Source of the DNA: Amia ocellicauda
Lineage: Eukaryota > Chordata > Actinopteri > Amiiformes > Amiidae
Direction of reading: 5' to 3'
Length of the DNA stretch: 64,000 nucleotides
NCBI RefSeq assembly: GCF_036373705.1
Contig: NC_089863.1
Location: 2,046,944-2,110,943 of the forward strand
This document shows, piece after piece, positions 47,450 through 59,801 of the stretch. Both the position numbers and the translations under genes were made by a program. Every line of letters starts with the position of its first letter. The stretch's first letter is position 1. The notes beneath the pieces are model-generated. The model worked only from the letters and a program-made list of their open reading frames with translations. It did no database searches and was not told the DNA's origin.

Positions 47450-49524
47450 AGGAAGACAGTGCAAGTTCAAGAATGAGTGGAAAGAAGATCCCCAGATCAG
47501 GGACTGGCTAGTGGAAGTATCAGGAGATGTGCATAGGGCATATTGCAAGTTTTGCAAGAAGCCTTTTGATATTGGTAATATGGGCATCTGAGCACTAAAA
47601 AGTCATGCACGAAGTTGCTGGACAATTAAACAGTGAGATAAGAATAACATTTTTCATGAGGGTGACACCTTCAAAAGACACAGGAGAGGGAAGTAGCTGT
47701 CCAACAAACCAAGAGCCACAAACATTGTCCAGTACAAGTGAACAGGGGAAAAGCTCAGGAGCAAGGCAGCTCAGCATTTTTTTCAAGCCAAGCTGTGCTT
47801 GGAGCAGTGATTCGCTGGGTAATCAAGATGGTGATGTCACACTACTCATTCAACTCCAGCTCTGATATGTCAGTCCTTGTTGGTCAGATGTTCCCAGACA
47901 GTGAGACTGCCAAATGGTTTTCATGTGGTGCAACAAAATCGGCTTACCTTGTATGTTTGGCTTGTGTCCATATTTCAAAGAGCAGCTGATCAAAGATTTA
48001 AGAAAAGTGCAGTGCTATGTAGTGTCTTTTGATGAATGCCTGAATAAAGCGACACAGAAAGAACAGATGGATGTTGTTGTGCGGTACTGGAGTGAACGTG
48101 AAGGGAAGGTAGCTGTGCATTATTTTGATTCAGAGTTTATGGGACACACTCAAGCAGAGAAGCTTTTGTAGAAAATCAAGAGAACCCTGTCACCACTTGA
48201 TCCTAATAAGCTCTTGCAGGTCTCAATGGATGGCCCTATGGTCAACTGGAAGTTCCTGAGGATATTCCAAGCAGACAAGAGCCAATTGGACCCTGATGTG
48301 CCAAAGATTATCAATCTGGGAAGTTGTGGTTTGCATGTTGTGCATGCAAGCTTTCAAAATGGAGAGAAAGAAACAGGTTGGAAGGTGGGAGATGTACTGA
48401 GAGCTCTTTGGCAGTTGTACCGTGACTCCCCAGCTAGGTGAGATGACGTCATTGAGGTGACCAAAACAACAACATTTCCTCTAGAATTCTGTGTCCATCG
48501 TTGGGTGGAAGACTTGCCAGTTGCCGAGCGGGCAATAGAAGTGTGGCCAACAGAGTAGGAGTACATCAGCAGCCACAAGAAACTTCCGTCATCTGCATCC
48601 TACTGTAAAAGAGGCCACTGATGACCCTCTTTTTCAGGCTAAGCTCCAGTTATTTGCGTTTGTTGCTAGACAGCTACAGCCTTTTTGGGAGATATTCCAG
48701 ACAGATGCCCCAATGGTGCCTTTTATAGCAAAGGAACTCCAGTCCACCCGAGAGGCTTGCTGTCATGCTTTATCAAAAGGGAAGAACTGGAGAAGATAAA
48801 GACACCTGTGCAGCTGCTGAAACTGCACCCACAAGACAAAGCAATCCATGTGCCACTCAAACAGCTGGACATGGGATTTGCCACAAAGCAAGCTTTGGAG
48901 AAGGCATTGGAAAAGCTCCAGGAAAATCCAGTGAATATACAGGTGTTCAAGAAAGAATGTGTCTCCTTCCTTGCTGTGACCTGCAAGAAAATCATTCATG
49001 GAAAGAAGTCCATGTACCCGGCTGTGCGGCACATGAGCTCTCTTGACCCTGTGACCATGCTAACAGAAGCTGAAAGTGCAATAGAACTATTTGACAAACT
49101 CCTACAGGTTCTCCTGAATGCAGGATGGTACACTGCCTCAGAGTGTGACAAAGTTATTGCTCAGTATAAAGCATTCTCATTGCATGTCAGTGTATACCAT
49201 AAAGCAGAGTTCCAAGATTTTGTTTACAGCAGAAGGCTTGATGAATTTCTAGGAAGATTTGTCAGTGGCAGAGCAGAGTCTGCAGCACTATGGAACCTAA
49301 TTAAATTTCCACTCACGCTGTCTCATGGACAAGCTGCAGTAGAAAGAGTGTACTCCGTCAACAAGGATATTCTCTTAGAAAATCTGAAGGCGAGGACTCT
49401 AGTAGCATTGCGCTTGGTACAGGATTCAATGGCAGGGCATACAATAGATGAAGCCCTGACAAAAGATGCCCTTATGAAGCTGCAAAGTAGCAAGGATGAG
49501 GTATGTGCAGTACCTGGAGGATGA
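47450..49524 (+). pseudogene. hAT-family transposase, decayed
   Basis: Begins MSGRQCKFKNEWKEDP with a BED-like finger (YCKFCKKPFDIGNMG ... SHA), then catalytic-region pieces (MVMSHYSFNSSSDMS, VVSFDECLNKATQKEQMDV, LLQVSMDGPMVNWKF), and a 279-codon ORF (48685-49524) ending with the hAT dimerisation region (PLTLSHGQAAVERVYSVNKD). Stops at about 47590, 48169, 48439 and 48556 and frame changes near 47640 and 47920 inactivate it. It is the transposase of the outer element with AGGGTTCCCAC ends. Confidence 0.8.
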
Positions 49525-49946
49525 AAAGAAGAAAAAATATCAAACTGAGTTAGAGTAAGGCAGGTGGCAGATACTTTTGCTGTTTTTTTTCCCCTTGGCC
49601 TAATTTTCTGTTTTTAAGAGAAAGAGATGGGGAGAAAGTAAGAGAAAAAAAAAAGCTGAGGTGATAGTTACCCAAACCATAATTGTAAATTTGTTATTCT
49701 AATAAAGTGAAGTGCTGTATATCTGCAGGTGTGATTGCATTATTCTATGATCAATTTTTCATAATTTCTATGCCCGTAATGGATGATTTCATAGATAAGT
49801 TATAGCTATAGACTGCACGTCTTTAAAATCAGACTTCTGCAGAGAGGAACATATTAGTGTATGACATGATCCCTGTCTGTCATACCAGCTAGACCATCAC
49901 TGAAAATGTCCTGGAGAATGATTTCTAGAAAAGAGTGGGAACCCTG

Positions 49947-50090
49947 TAAGTGTCCGGACGTGTCCGCCAGTGGAAACGGGGCATATGTTTATCAGTCCTT
50001 GATACAGTGGTTCCAATTAAATGTGAAGGATAATCTATAGTGCTGGACAGAGGCGAGTGCCATGTTTCACGATCTGTTATTTCTACACAT

Positions 50091-50130
<40 letters not shown>

Positions 50131-50961
50131 CTAATTAGATATCACATCAGGCATCAGTCCACACTGTGCAGTGCACTCGAGTCTGGACACATCCCGAATG
50201 CAGACCTCCTCTGTAATATAGTAGTGCACACCTCTATGCCATTGTGCTGACAGGGCAAACAACGAGGCTCATATGCGTAGTACTGCAGTACAAACTTATT
50301 GTGGATGTAGTAGTAATAAATATCACCCAATACCCATAATTGTCTGTATGTATGAAGATTGTCAAACATAATAGTATATGCATTACTGCTGCCGTGTGTC
50401 CAAGACAGGTGTGTATCACCTAGTGCTGTGTAGCCGCCATATCCTTTTGATTTCCATAAGTAAGCTTGTTTTTATCTTTTGAAAATACATTACTTACACT
50501 GCACAAAGAGATGATTTGTTTATTTCTTTTGCTCATATTTGGATGTCCTATTATTATTATTAATAATAATAATAATATCATCATCATTATTATTACCATT
50601 ATTATTTTTTGTATTTGTATTTTTACATTTAGTTTGGCTGAATTCGATTAATGATCCACTCTATCTGGATATCAATGAGTTAATTTTCCTTGCATTGCCA
50701 TACATTTACTAGGAGTTAATGTGCCCTGAACTGTTTTATTGACACGCAATTCTAATGAAGAGAAGCTGTGTAAAAGCCTTATTAATTGCCTTATAATTGT
50801 TCGTTTTCGTTTAACTTAAGGGAGAAAAACATATATATATTTGACTTAATAGTACTTCTGAATGATGTTCTGATATAATGACTGGTGTAGGAATCGCATG
50901 AACTGTGTGAGTTTTCAGAGCTGCTGTTCTCAGTGCTGCTCTCCTGTGTCGTCTCCCCCAG
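49947..50961. other. Zinc-finger gene 1 intron end
   Basis: (CA)n at 50097-50126, ATT/AAT repeat at 50548-50610. From 50849 the sequence matches 60497 onward (duplicated block D). The last bases are a polypyrimidine tract and the CCCCCAG acceptor (50961). Confidence 0.7.
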
Positions 50962-52212
50962 GACCTGTAGAGGCCAGCGCTCTCCCTGACTCTGGGGAAA
51001 GGGCTCCCACTGAGCAGCAGCACTGGGAGCAGGAGTGGGACTCCAGTCTCAGGCAGGACACAGAGCCCACAGCTACTGAAGACAACCAGGGGCTGAGTGA
51101 GCAGCCCAGGAGCAGACAGAGTGAGGAGGAGCTCGGGACAGGAGTCTGGCCACATGGCAGAGCCACACACTGAGGGGTCGACACAGGGACTCGGGGCACT
51201 GGGATCTGACACCGCAGGGTCAAAGGTCATGCCAAAGGTCATAAAGAGCGACCCTGAGCTGGACTGCAACCACACTGTGGATCTCTGCAGGACCCAGTCT
51301 CTGGGATCTGAGTGTGGACCCAGTGCAGCTGGTGCTGAGCCGGGCTCTCCCAGAGCACAGTGTGGACCCAGTCTGCTGTCTGATCACATCAAAACAGAGG
51401 ACGACACACTGGAGTGTGTTTACACAGTGGAGCCGAGGACACAGACTCCCTTCAGAGACGCACTCGGTCATCTCAAAATTGAGAATATTACAGACAGCGC
51501 CTGGGACCTGTGGCCTGAGCTCCCTGTAGCTGGACAGTGTGACACAGAGTCTGCTGCCTTGAGGACGGGGCTCAGTGGGGGGAGTGACAGTGCAGTGAGT
51601 GGGGAGAGCCCGTCATCACGACCCCATCGCCAGCCCCAGTGTAGGAAGAGCTTCATAAGGGCATCGGAGCTTATTAGGCAGCACAGCACTAGGAGACAGA
51701 AATGTGTTGCTAGGTTGCTATGTGTCCAGTGTGGGAAGAGGTTCTCTCGGGTAGCTAACCTCAACATACACCAGCGTATTCACACAGGAGAGAGACCGTT
51801 CAGCTGTGCCCAGTGTGGTAGGAGTTTCTCTCATGTATCTAGCCTCAACGAACACCAGCGCATTCACACAGGAGAGAGACCATTCAGCTGTGCCCAGTGT
51901 GGGAAGAGTTTCTCTCGTGCATGTAGCCTCAACACACACCAGCGCACTCACACAGGAGAGAGACCGTTCAGCTGTGCCCAGTGTGGGAAGAGTTTCTCTC
52001 GTGCATGTAGCCTCAACAGACACCAGCGCATTCACACAGGAGAGAGACCTTACTGGTGTGTCCACTGTGGGAAGAGTTTCTCTCTTGCAGCTAACCTCAT
52101 CACACACCAGCGCATTCACACAGGAGAGAGACCATACTGCTGTGCCCAGTGTGGGAAGTGCTTTTCTCGGGGAGATAGCCTCAGTGCACATCAGCGCATT
52201 CACAGAGGATAG
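50962..52212 (+). CDS. C2H2 zinc-finger protein gene 1, last exon, frameshifted N-terminal part
   Basis: Homologous to 60610-62105. The exon opens in phase 2 with [20 protein letters not shown], but near 51134 it lacks two bases present in the second gene, so this frame ends in a stop soon after GRATH. The fingers are in the other frame, open from ATG 51097 or 51154 (MAEPHTEG, the first Met shared with gene 2) to TAG 52210-52212. It has acidic segments ([30 protein letters not shown]) and six complete fingers (first [21 protein letters not shown] in two parts: CVQC, HQRIH) with TGERP linkers. A probable nuclear DNA-binding regulator if made from an internal start; otherwise a decaying paralogue. 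No KRAB or SCAN domain is seen. Confidence 0.7.
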
Positions 52213-52331
<119 letters not shown>

Positions 52332-53225
52332 AGAACATAAGAAAGTTTACAAACGAGAGGAGGCCATTCGACCCATCGTGCTCGTTTGGTGACCATTAAT
52401 ATCTAAGTGATCCAAGGATCCTGTCCAGTCTATTTTTAAATGTTCCCAAACTTTCAGCTTCTACCACATCGCTGGGGAGTTTGTTCAGATTGTGACGCCT
52501 CTCTGTGTGAAGAAGTGTCTCCTGTTTTCTGTCTTGAATGCCTTGAAGCCCAATTTCCATTTGTGTCCCCGGGTGCGTGTGTCCCTGCTGATCTGGAAAA
52601 ACTCCTCTGGTTTGATGTGGTCGATGTCTTTCATGATGTTGAAGACTTGGATCAAGTCCCCACGTAGTCTCCTCTGTTCCAGGGTGAAAAGGTTCAGGTC
52701 CTCAGTCTCTCAGTAGGACATTCCCTTCAGAGCTGGAATAAGTCTGGTTGCTCTCCTCTGAACTGCCTCTAGAGCAGCGATATCTTTCTTGAAGTGTGGA
52801 GCCCAGAACTGTCCACAGTATCCATATGAGCTCTAACTAGTGCATTGTACAGTCTGAACATCACTGCCCTTGTTCTCTATTCTACACTTTTGACAATATA
52901 CCCTAGCATCCTGTTTGCCTTTTTTATTGCTTCCCCACATTGTTTGGATGGAGAAAGTGAGGAGTCCACATAGACTCCTAGGTCTTTCTCATGCGTTACT
53001 TCATCTAGTTCTATTCCTCCCATAGTGTAATTATAGTGGACATGTTTGTTACCTGCATGTAATACCTTGCACTTGTCCACATTGAATTTCATCTGCCAGG
53101 TGTCGGCCCACAACTGAATATTATCAAAGTCCCTTTGAATAGCCTGTGCTGCCGAGATTGAATCTGCTGAGCCACCTATTTTAGTTAATCTGCAAATTTG
53201 ACAAGTTTGCTAACTATCCCAGAGT
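52332..53225 (-). mobile_element. CR1 LINE, 5'-truncated copy
   Basis: About 890 bp, close match to 3735-4640 in the same orientation, ending abruptly at 'ctaactatcccagag'. Contains the RT C-terminal reading (52877-53113, VDKCKVLHAGN). It landed in the 3' UTR region of zinc-finger gene 1. Confidence 0.93.
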
Positions 53226-54004
53226 AAATGTATCATAAATTCATTAAAATATTATCTACCATAAAACAAAAGTAACACTGCATAATGGAAAATGATTGTT
53301 AAAGCATTTTGGGCTGATTTCGATGTCTCAAAGAGTCATACCGGTATCATACCGAATAGACTTATTTGATGAGAAGAACGATTACAGCAATTACTTAATG
53401 TTAACCAACTGGCTGACAAAAGACGTTCAAATGGTGTCACTTAGCATGAATAGCCTGCAAGTTAACGGTCTGGCTAGTTATCTTGGGAAATTATAAGTTG
53501 TGAATACAGTTCAATTCAAGTACAATTAACCCTTTCCAGATGGCACATTCCAATCTTGTTCAAATTCGTACAATGACAGAATTATTAATTACACAGTGAC
53601 AAGTTGGCTAATTTTATATTATATTTATATTATAATTTATATTTTTGAAAGCCCTAACGCTTAACAAAGGTGAATACACTTACATACTTGTCTGAATTTC
53701 ACTTTTCACTTTTATTTGGCAATTTATTTTCGTAATAACAACAGAAACTTTCTATGCAGGACCTATTCTTTCAACCTATTCTTAATCAATCTCACTCAAA
53801 TTAATGAGACTGATGAGCCTGAATTAACGTAGTTACATACAGTAATGCGCTCTTTGCATTTCATACGATTTTACCAGTTATTTAAAATATATATTGCTGC
53901 TTTGTTATAAAAAATGTGTAGTTCTGCAATTGCCGAATTTTAAAAACTGACAAAGTATAATAAGGTTGGAGACACAAGTACATTGAATATGGCACAAATG
54001 TTAA
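53226..54004. other. Intergenic, nothing identified
   Basis: AT-rich; the 66-codon ORF at 53296-53496 has no recognisable family. Confidence 0.5.
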
Positions 54005-54290
54005 GGTCAGTGCATTCTAGCACAGGAGACCTGGGTTCTAGTCCTGCCATGGCCAGAACCCAAAAGTATATTAAACATGATATATCCCTATAGATATGTT
54101 TGGCTGCTTATACCTTTATTAGTTTCAATATTCATGTACTAGCATTATCTGAAGGCGTACTATGAAGCCTGGGCCATTTAGTAATGTGGTTAGATCACTG
54201 CACTGTGGCAAGTGAAACCTGGTTTTGAGTCTCATCATGGCTGAAGCCCTAAAGTATGTTAAATATATCATCACTATACATATGCTTGGC
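54005..54290 (+). repeat. Tandem pair of tRNA-like SINE units
   Basis: Two units of about 110 bp (54005-54115, 54175-54290) share a B-box-like site (ggttctagtcc, ggttttgagtc), 'gccatgg/tcatgg' and 'aaagtat.ttaaa.at'. The second also has an A-box-like 'gtggttagatcactg'. They look like a dimeric or twice-inserted tRNA-derived SINE. Confidence 0.55.
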
Positions 54291-55959
54291 CCCTTACACT
54301 TCTGGTTGCAGCTATATTTTGAATAGTTGAGTTACAATGTTCATGATTTGCTTTCAAGTTTAAAGTTTGGTTTGAAGTGTGGTTTATTTGTATATTTTGC
54401 TTCACTAACACCGGTTCGCTTTGTGGCATTTAAGATTAATAATTATTGAAACGTTCATTGCATATCCTGCTTTTATTCTTAATTTTTTGCCTGTAATAAA
54501 CTGTTAACCTTTTGTACAATGTATTCATGTCTCTGCTTAATTTTAATTATATTAAAAGGTATTTGTAGGAGGAAACCTTAGTTGTGTGCATTATAACTTA
54601 ATCTAAAACTATTTGGGTGAAACTCCCAGAGTGGCATGGTTGGTAATTTAGCCAAGGCTAGAGTGGCACAGACACGTAAGTGACCTGGTGACACTTGGTA
54701 CTGAATTGTCATGCACCTGTATAATGCTATTAATTAACTGATAAAGCGTTGATGGGTTTATCTCTCCTGCTTGTCTGTCCTCTGACTGAGACACACATCC
54801 TGGATGCCAATGGATTCAGACCAGCTACCCAGAGCAAAACAAATATTAATACCACCCTGGAATATAACTACACATCCTGTGGGCAGATTTCTTCCTCATA
54901 TCTTCCTAATGGACCCAATAGCTCCCAATGATTCAGAGTATCCAGCTGGGTCCATTTTGTTAACCACAATCAGAGACTTCATTTACAAATTGTATTTTGT
55001 AGTTGCCAACTGCTTTGACTTGAAAGCCATTGGTTAACCTGATCATTAAATAGAGAAAGCAACACTTCCTCTACCAGCCATCAGCGATGACACAACAGTG
55101 TAACACACTAACACACCTGTGCACTGTCTCTCTCTCTCACACACACACACACACACTCACTCACTCTCTCTCACACACACTCAGCTGTATGACCCCCTGA
55201 TATTGACTGTGTCTTTAACGATGAGCGCATCGGAGCTGCAATGCTGTTGGTCTTTAAAACGCTTCTTAAATGGCGCCTCAGGCTTCCCGTCCATTTCTCA
55301 TCAGCAGCAGTAATTCACTGACACCATTGTGACCAAGTGTGTTATAAGTCACTGCTTAAGCTGTGCTACAACAAATAGCAATATAATAATAATAAAACAA
55401 TACCTGCTACTTACAAATTACATAAGTAACACCCCAATAGAGCTATTAATAAATCACAATTCACAGCTACAGTTCGTATTCAATTGAGTATAGCTACATA
55501 AATCACCATTTCTCTTGATTTAAGTCCAATTCTTAATGTCCTACAAGGATTCAAAACAGCCTTTGATTAAACCCCACGGTGACCCACGGCACCTGTCGTC
55601 TGTTTTCAACTCTTCAATCTCACTCCTTTCTACCCACAACTCCGGCCACGTGTCAGAAAACTACTCTTCCCAGCATGCACCTCTCTGTCGGCAGCGCTGC
55701 GGGAACTGCGCCACACGAGTCTGCGCAGAATATGAGCATTTAGCCAACGCATGCGCAGACTTTCCGCAGACTCTGCGCACAGTGAGCACAGTCTGCTTGT
55801 CGCACCATGTACACACACTTCCTATCATAACAATAGTAAATACTGAAGCGACACACAAACAGCCTGCAATGATCACAACTAATGACTGTTGTTGTGTAAT
55901 AGAGCTCTAGGTAGGAACCTTATGGACCGGCAGGATTGCGGAGGGACAGCAGTGTGTGT
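54291..55959. other. Intergenic, microsatellite only
   Basis: CA/CT repeats at 55126-55182. 55680-55800 is CpG-richer, with repeated 'tctgcgcagactc'-like words also seen near 39.6 kb. No gene supported. Confidence 0.5.
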
Positions 55960-56735
55960 AGCACAGCGTGTGTGTGGCTTTATATCTATATAGTGTGTGT
56001 GTGTGGATTTATATCTATATACTGTGTGTGTGTGTGGCTTTATATCTATATAGTGTGTGTGTGTGGATTTATATCTATATACTGTGTGTGTGTGTGGCTT
56101 TATATCTATATACTGTGTGTGTGTGTGTGTGTGGCTTTATATCTATATAGTGTGTGTGGATTTATATCTATATAGTGTGTGTGTGTGTGTGTGGCTTTAT
56201 ATCTATATAGTGTGTGTGTGTGTGGATTTATATCTATATACTGTGTGTGTGTGTGGCTTTATATCTATATACTGTGTGTTTGTGTGGCTTTATATCTATA
56301 TACTGTGTGTGTGTGTGGATTTATATCTATATACTGTGTGTGTGTGTGGATTTATATCTATATACTGTGTGTGTGTGTGGCTTTATATCTATATACTGTG
56401 TGTGTGTGTGTGGATTTATATCTATATACTGTGTGTGTGTGTGGCTTTATATCTATATACTGTGTGTGTGTGTGTGTGGCTTTATATCTATATACTGTGT
56501 GTGTGTGTGGATTTATATCTATATACTGTGTGTGTGTGTGGATTTATATCTATATACTGTGTGTGTGTGTGTGGCTTTATATCTATATAGTGTGTGTGTG
56601 TGGCTTTATATCTATATACTGTGTGTGGATTTATATCTATATACTGTGTGTGGATTTATATCTATATACTGTGTGTGTGTGTGGCTTTATATCTATATAT
56701 ATATACTGTGTGTGTGTATATTTATATATAGTGTG
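55960..56735. repeat. Variable (GT)n/'tttatatctatata' minisatellite
   Basis: About 22 units of roughly 28-40 bp, each a (GT)n block followed by g(g/c)(a/t)ttatatctatata(c/g)t. Variation in GT number changes unit length, and no unit contains a stop in any forward frame, so long spurious ORFs appear in all three. Confidence 0.95.
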
Positions 56736-57711
56736 TTCAGCAGCACAATCCCGGCTCACAGAGGGAGCACATGCTGATCTCGACAGGCTCGCACTGCGGC
56801 TGGATGCACATGTGATGAAGACGACACACGTGTGAGTGTATTTGTGTGTAACAGGATCTGAACATACGAGCTGCTACACATGCGCTGCACCGACCAGACA
56901 CAACTTTCGCCCAACTAGTTGCAGGGCTGCAGGCGCTATAAACCCAGAGCAGCCGCTATTGCAGGCGGGTTGGCATCGTTTAGGTTCATTGTCGTGGGTC
57001 CAGACTTGTCTTGGGCTTTCAGCAACTTGTTTTAATTGAATATATTGTAATGCACGATGTAAATAATAAGAATACACTTATAATAATCACAATGACAATG
57101 TACACATTTTCTTCAGTGTGTTAAACTGAACAGAATTAGTAAAAGTGATAGTAGCTCTAAGGTACAATAGTGCTGCAGTAGTTTCCTGCTGGGGAACTAT
57201 TTCTAGAACTGGGAATAGACACCCAAACTGGTGTTGTTTTCATTTGGTCTATTGATGAGAGATACTAGCTTTACAAGTCTTGCTTTATAATGTGTAAAAG
57301 GAAGTGCAACAGTAGTTGGTCCTATTGCTGCTACAAAGGGTCCCTTTAAAGTGACAGTGATATGCTGGGGAGCACTTTGTGGGACTGGGAGTAGACACCC
57401 GCACTGCTGCCCCCCATGACACAGTTCAGTGGATTACATTGCACTGTGTGCGTTCAGAGGGTTGCTTTCTAATATTGAAAAGAAAGTCCCAAGAACCAGT
57501 CCTGCTCCCTTTGGTTGTAGAAAGGGTCTCCTTCTAAAGTGACACAGTGTTACACTGGAGTGCTATGTGTGGAAGTGTGATTGCACACCCACAGTGGTGT
57601 CCCTATGCCACAATACAGACTGCTGGACATGACCGAGATGAGCACAACATGCCGTTCTGGTTGTTTCTTTAATTAGGCCTATTAGGGGTGTGCTTCTGTT
57701 TTGCCACAGAA
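56736..57711. repeat. Spacer with three degenerate ~180-bp tandem repeats
   Basis: Between 57150 and 57620 the words 'actgggaatagacaccc' (57208), 'actgggagtagacaccc' (57384) and 'tgtgattgcacaccc' (57576) recur about every 180 bp along with 'aaagggtc...aaagtgaca'. No gene seen. Confidence 0.6.
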
Positions 57712-57840
57712 CTGAGAGCAGCAGTAACTGGTGATCCTGTTGTCCCTGCTTTCAATTCAGTTGACCCAGATGGATTAAACACACAACAAAAATCCCAGAT
57801 CGGATCCCCGCGGCAGACGCCGAGCTGAAACAAAGACAAG
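57712..57840 (+). other. Putative 5' UTR exon of zinc-finger gene 2
   Basis: Same sequence as 39778-39900 apart from an 11-12-bp insertion ('agatcggatccc'), ending CAAAGACAAG|GTAAAAC. Homology runs on to about 57988. Confidence 0.5.
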
Positions 57841-57988
57841 GTAAAACTTGCATTTAATCAGACAATGTCTGCGTTTACATATGTTGTGTGTTATAAGGAA
57901 AGGAAATGTTATATGATGTTCAAATACTGAAAATACATTACAGTAACTGAGATGTAAGATTGATGAAGCGCACTAACTGTTAATATGA

Positions 57989-59063
57989 GAAACCGCAACA
58001 CTGAGATATTGCCAGAGATCGTCTATTTAAACAAGACAGTCAACCACCTATTTAACATTGGAACTTCTGTCTTATCCGAAGCTGTGCATTATGGGAGTCA
58101 CAGAGTTCTGGTGGCGCTTTTCTCCCTATCTATATAATGGAAACCTGCCTCATTTCATATTCAAAGCTTTCTTTTTAAAAAACAAATGCATTTTTTAACA
58201 TGATGCACCAGGATTGTATTAGTGACACTCCTCCTTAACATATTCCAGTTATTATTTCAACTCAAAGTAGTTTCACCTGCACTGACGAGTGCTTTATTGC
58301 TGACGTGCTGTGTCTAGTAGGGGCTTCATGAATATTCATGAGCACATCAAGCCTGAGGCCTGGTTTGGTTGCGATAGTGGGTGACTTAGTATTAATAATA
58401 ATAATAATAATAATAATATTGTAATTTATAATTAATTGATAAAATAAGTGTTCATTATTGTTATATATGAAGTAAAATGTACAGAATATCATCCAACATC
58501 AAATACGGAAAATTATTATTTTTATTATTATATTATTCATATTATTGGCTGTGTTTCCAAAATACCTTCATGGCATTATAATTAAGACATCTACTACTAC
58601 TTACAATGATGCTAATAATAATAATAATAATTATAATCCACAGTTATATATTATTCATGATTATTTAATGATTTTATCGCTGCCAAACTCTATCACTTAT
58701 CTTTGATAATAAACCCGCCTCCTAGATCAAGACACTCTGCCTCAGTATTCACACAAATCTCCTGAATCTGTCCTAGCTACGTCTACGCAGACGGTGAAGT
58801 CAGAGGCAGACTCCCGTAGATGATGCAGACTGTTTTTGTAGTTACTAGAATGCAGCCAGTATCTAAATAAATGTGATTGACACGGATACTATCCAATCAG
58901 AGGCAAAACATTGACAGGTAGCGGGACGACCCATCATTTAATTTGAGAAATAATTGATTGACACACATTCTATTCAATTAGAGGCAGTAATGGAAAAAAA
59001 CACCCAAATTTGATCTACCCACACGAGCCCATTTTTTCACGAACACTGTCATTAAAAATAGCC
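57989..59063. other. Zinc-finger gene 2 intron, no feature beyond AAT repeats
   Basis: AAT/ATT runs at 58393-58419 and 58613-58630. No gene. Confidence 0.5.
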
Positions 59064-59801
59064 CAGTTGCCGGGAAACTGTATGGGCTCAAATTAGCGCC
59101 ATAAGTATCGCATCCATTTTTCTTTTATTGTAAACAGAAAAAAAAAAACGAGAAAAAATTGATGTTGAGATAAATTAAAAAATCGAATGCAAAATGTATA
59201 GAATTCTAAACAATTTTTTTTTTTTATCTAAAGCAAAAAAAAAATCTTGACAGCAAATGTTAAATCGAGAGCAAAACTCGCTGCAGTCGCTGTCTTTGCT
59301 TGCGATGCTGCGATCTTTGCTTTCGCCACCAGTTTCTTTGCTTTCAATTTTTTTTTTTTTCGTTTTGGTGCTGTATTGTCGTGAGGGCGGGATTTACAGG
59401 GAGTCGTGGATCCTGGGTCTCCATTGGTCCATCAGGTTTGAGTGACGGTTCTTCTAACCCAATCAGTGAGCAGGTGGGCTGGTCTAGATGGTATCGACTG
59501 TCTCGGTTTCAACAGCAGTGCCGGTTCAGCGACTCATTAAACACCCTGTGTGGGCAGACCTGCAGCCAAGAGCCTCACGACATACCAGTGCTAAAACTCG
59601 TAAACGAAGAAAATAAATCGAATGCAAAAAAACTGGTGGAGCAAGCAAAAATTGCAGCATCGCAAGCAAAGACAGCGACTGCAGGCGAGTTTTGCTCTCG
59701 ATTTAACATTTTTTGTAACAATTTTTTTTTTTCTTTTTTACAATATGTATTTTTTTTAATGCTAATTTGAGCCCATAAAACTGCCCTATCTGGCAACACT
59801 G
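59064..59801. mobile_element. Long-TIR DNA element
   Basis: Outer ends 'gggctcaaattagc' and 'gctaatttgagccc', and a second inverted pair of about 100 bp (59245-59345 with 59625-59730: 'gttaaatcgagagcaaaact' and its inverse). The right terminus reads CAGTGTTGCCAGATAG outward. No transposase. The left half is also present in gene copy 1 at 40.65-40.9 kb. Confidence 0.65.

Larger units (their letters stand above)
43936..49946 (+). mobile_element. Outer hAT transposon (host of two later insertions)
   Basis: Ends 'tagggttcccacgtgtcctg' and the inverse of 'gagtgggaaccctg' give TIRs (C)AGGGTTCCCAC typical of fish hAT elements. It encloses a decayed hAT transposase (47450-49524). About 3.8 kb remain once the nested MITE is subtracted. 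An 8-bp target duplication is not recognisable. Confidence 0.7.

Noticed and set aside
55936..56835. Three overlapping ORFs of 177-218 codons
   Set aside because: They are translations of the GT/'tttatatctatata' minisatellite and consist of repeated VCVCGFISIYC-type words.
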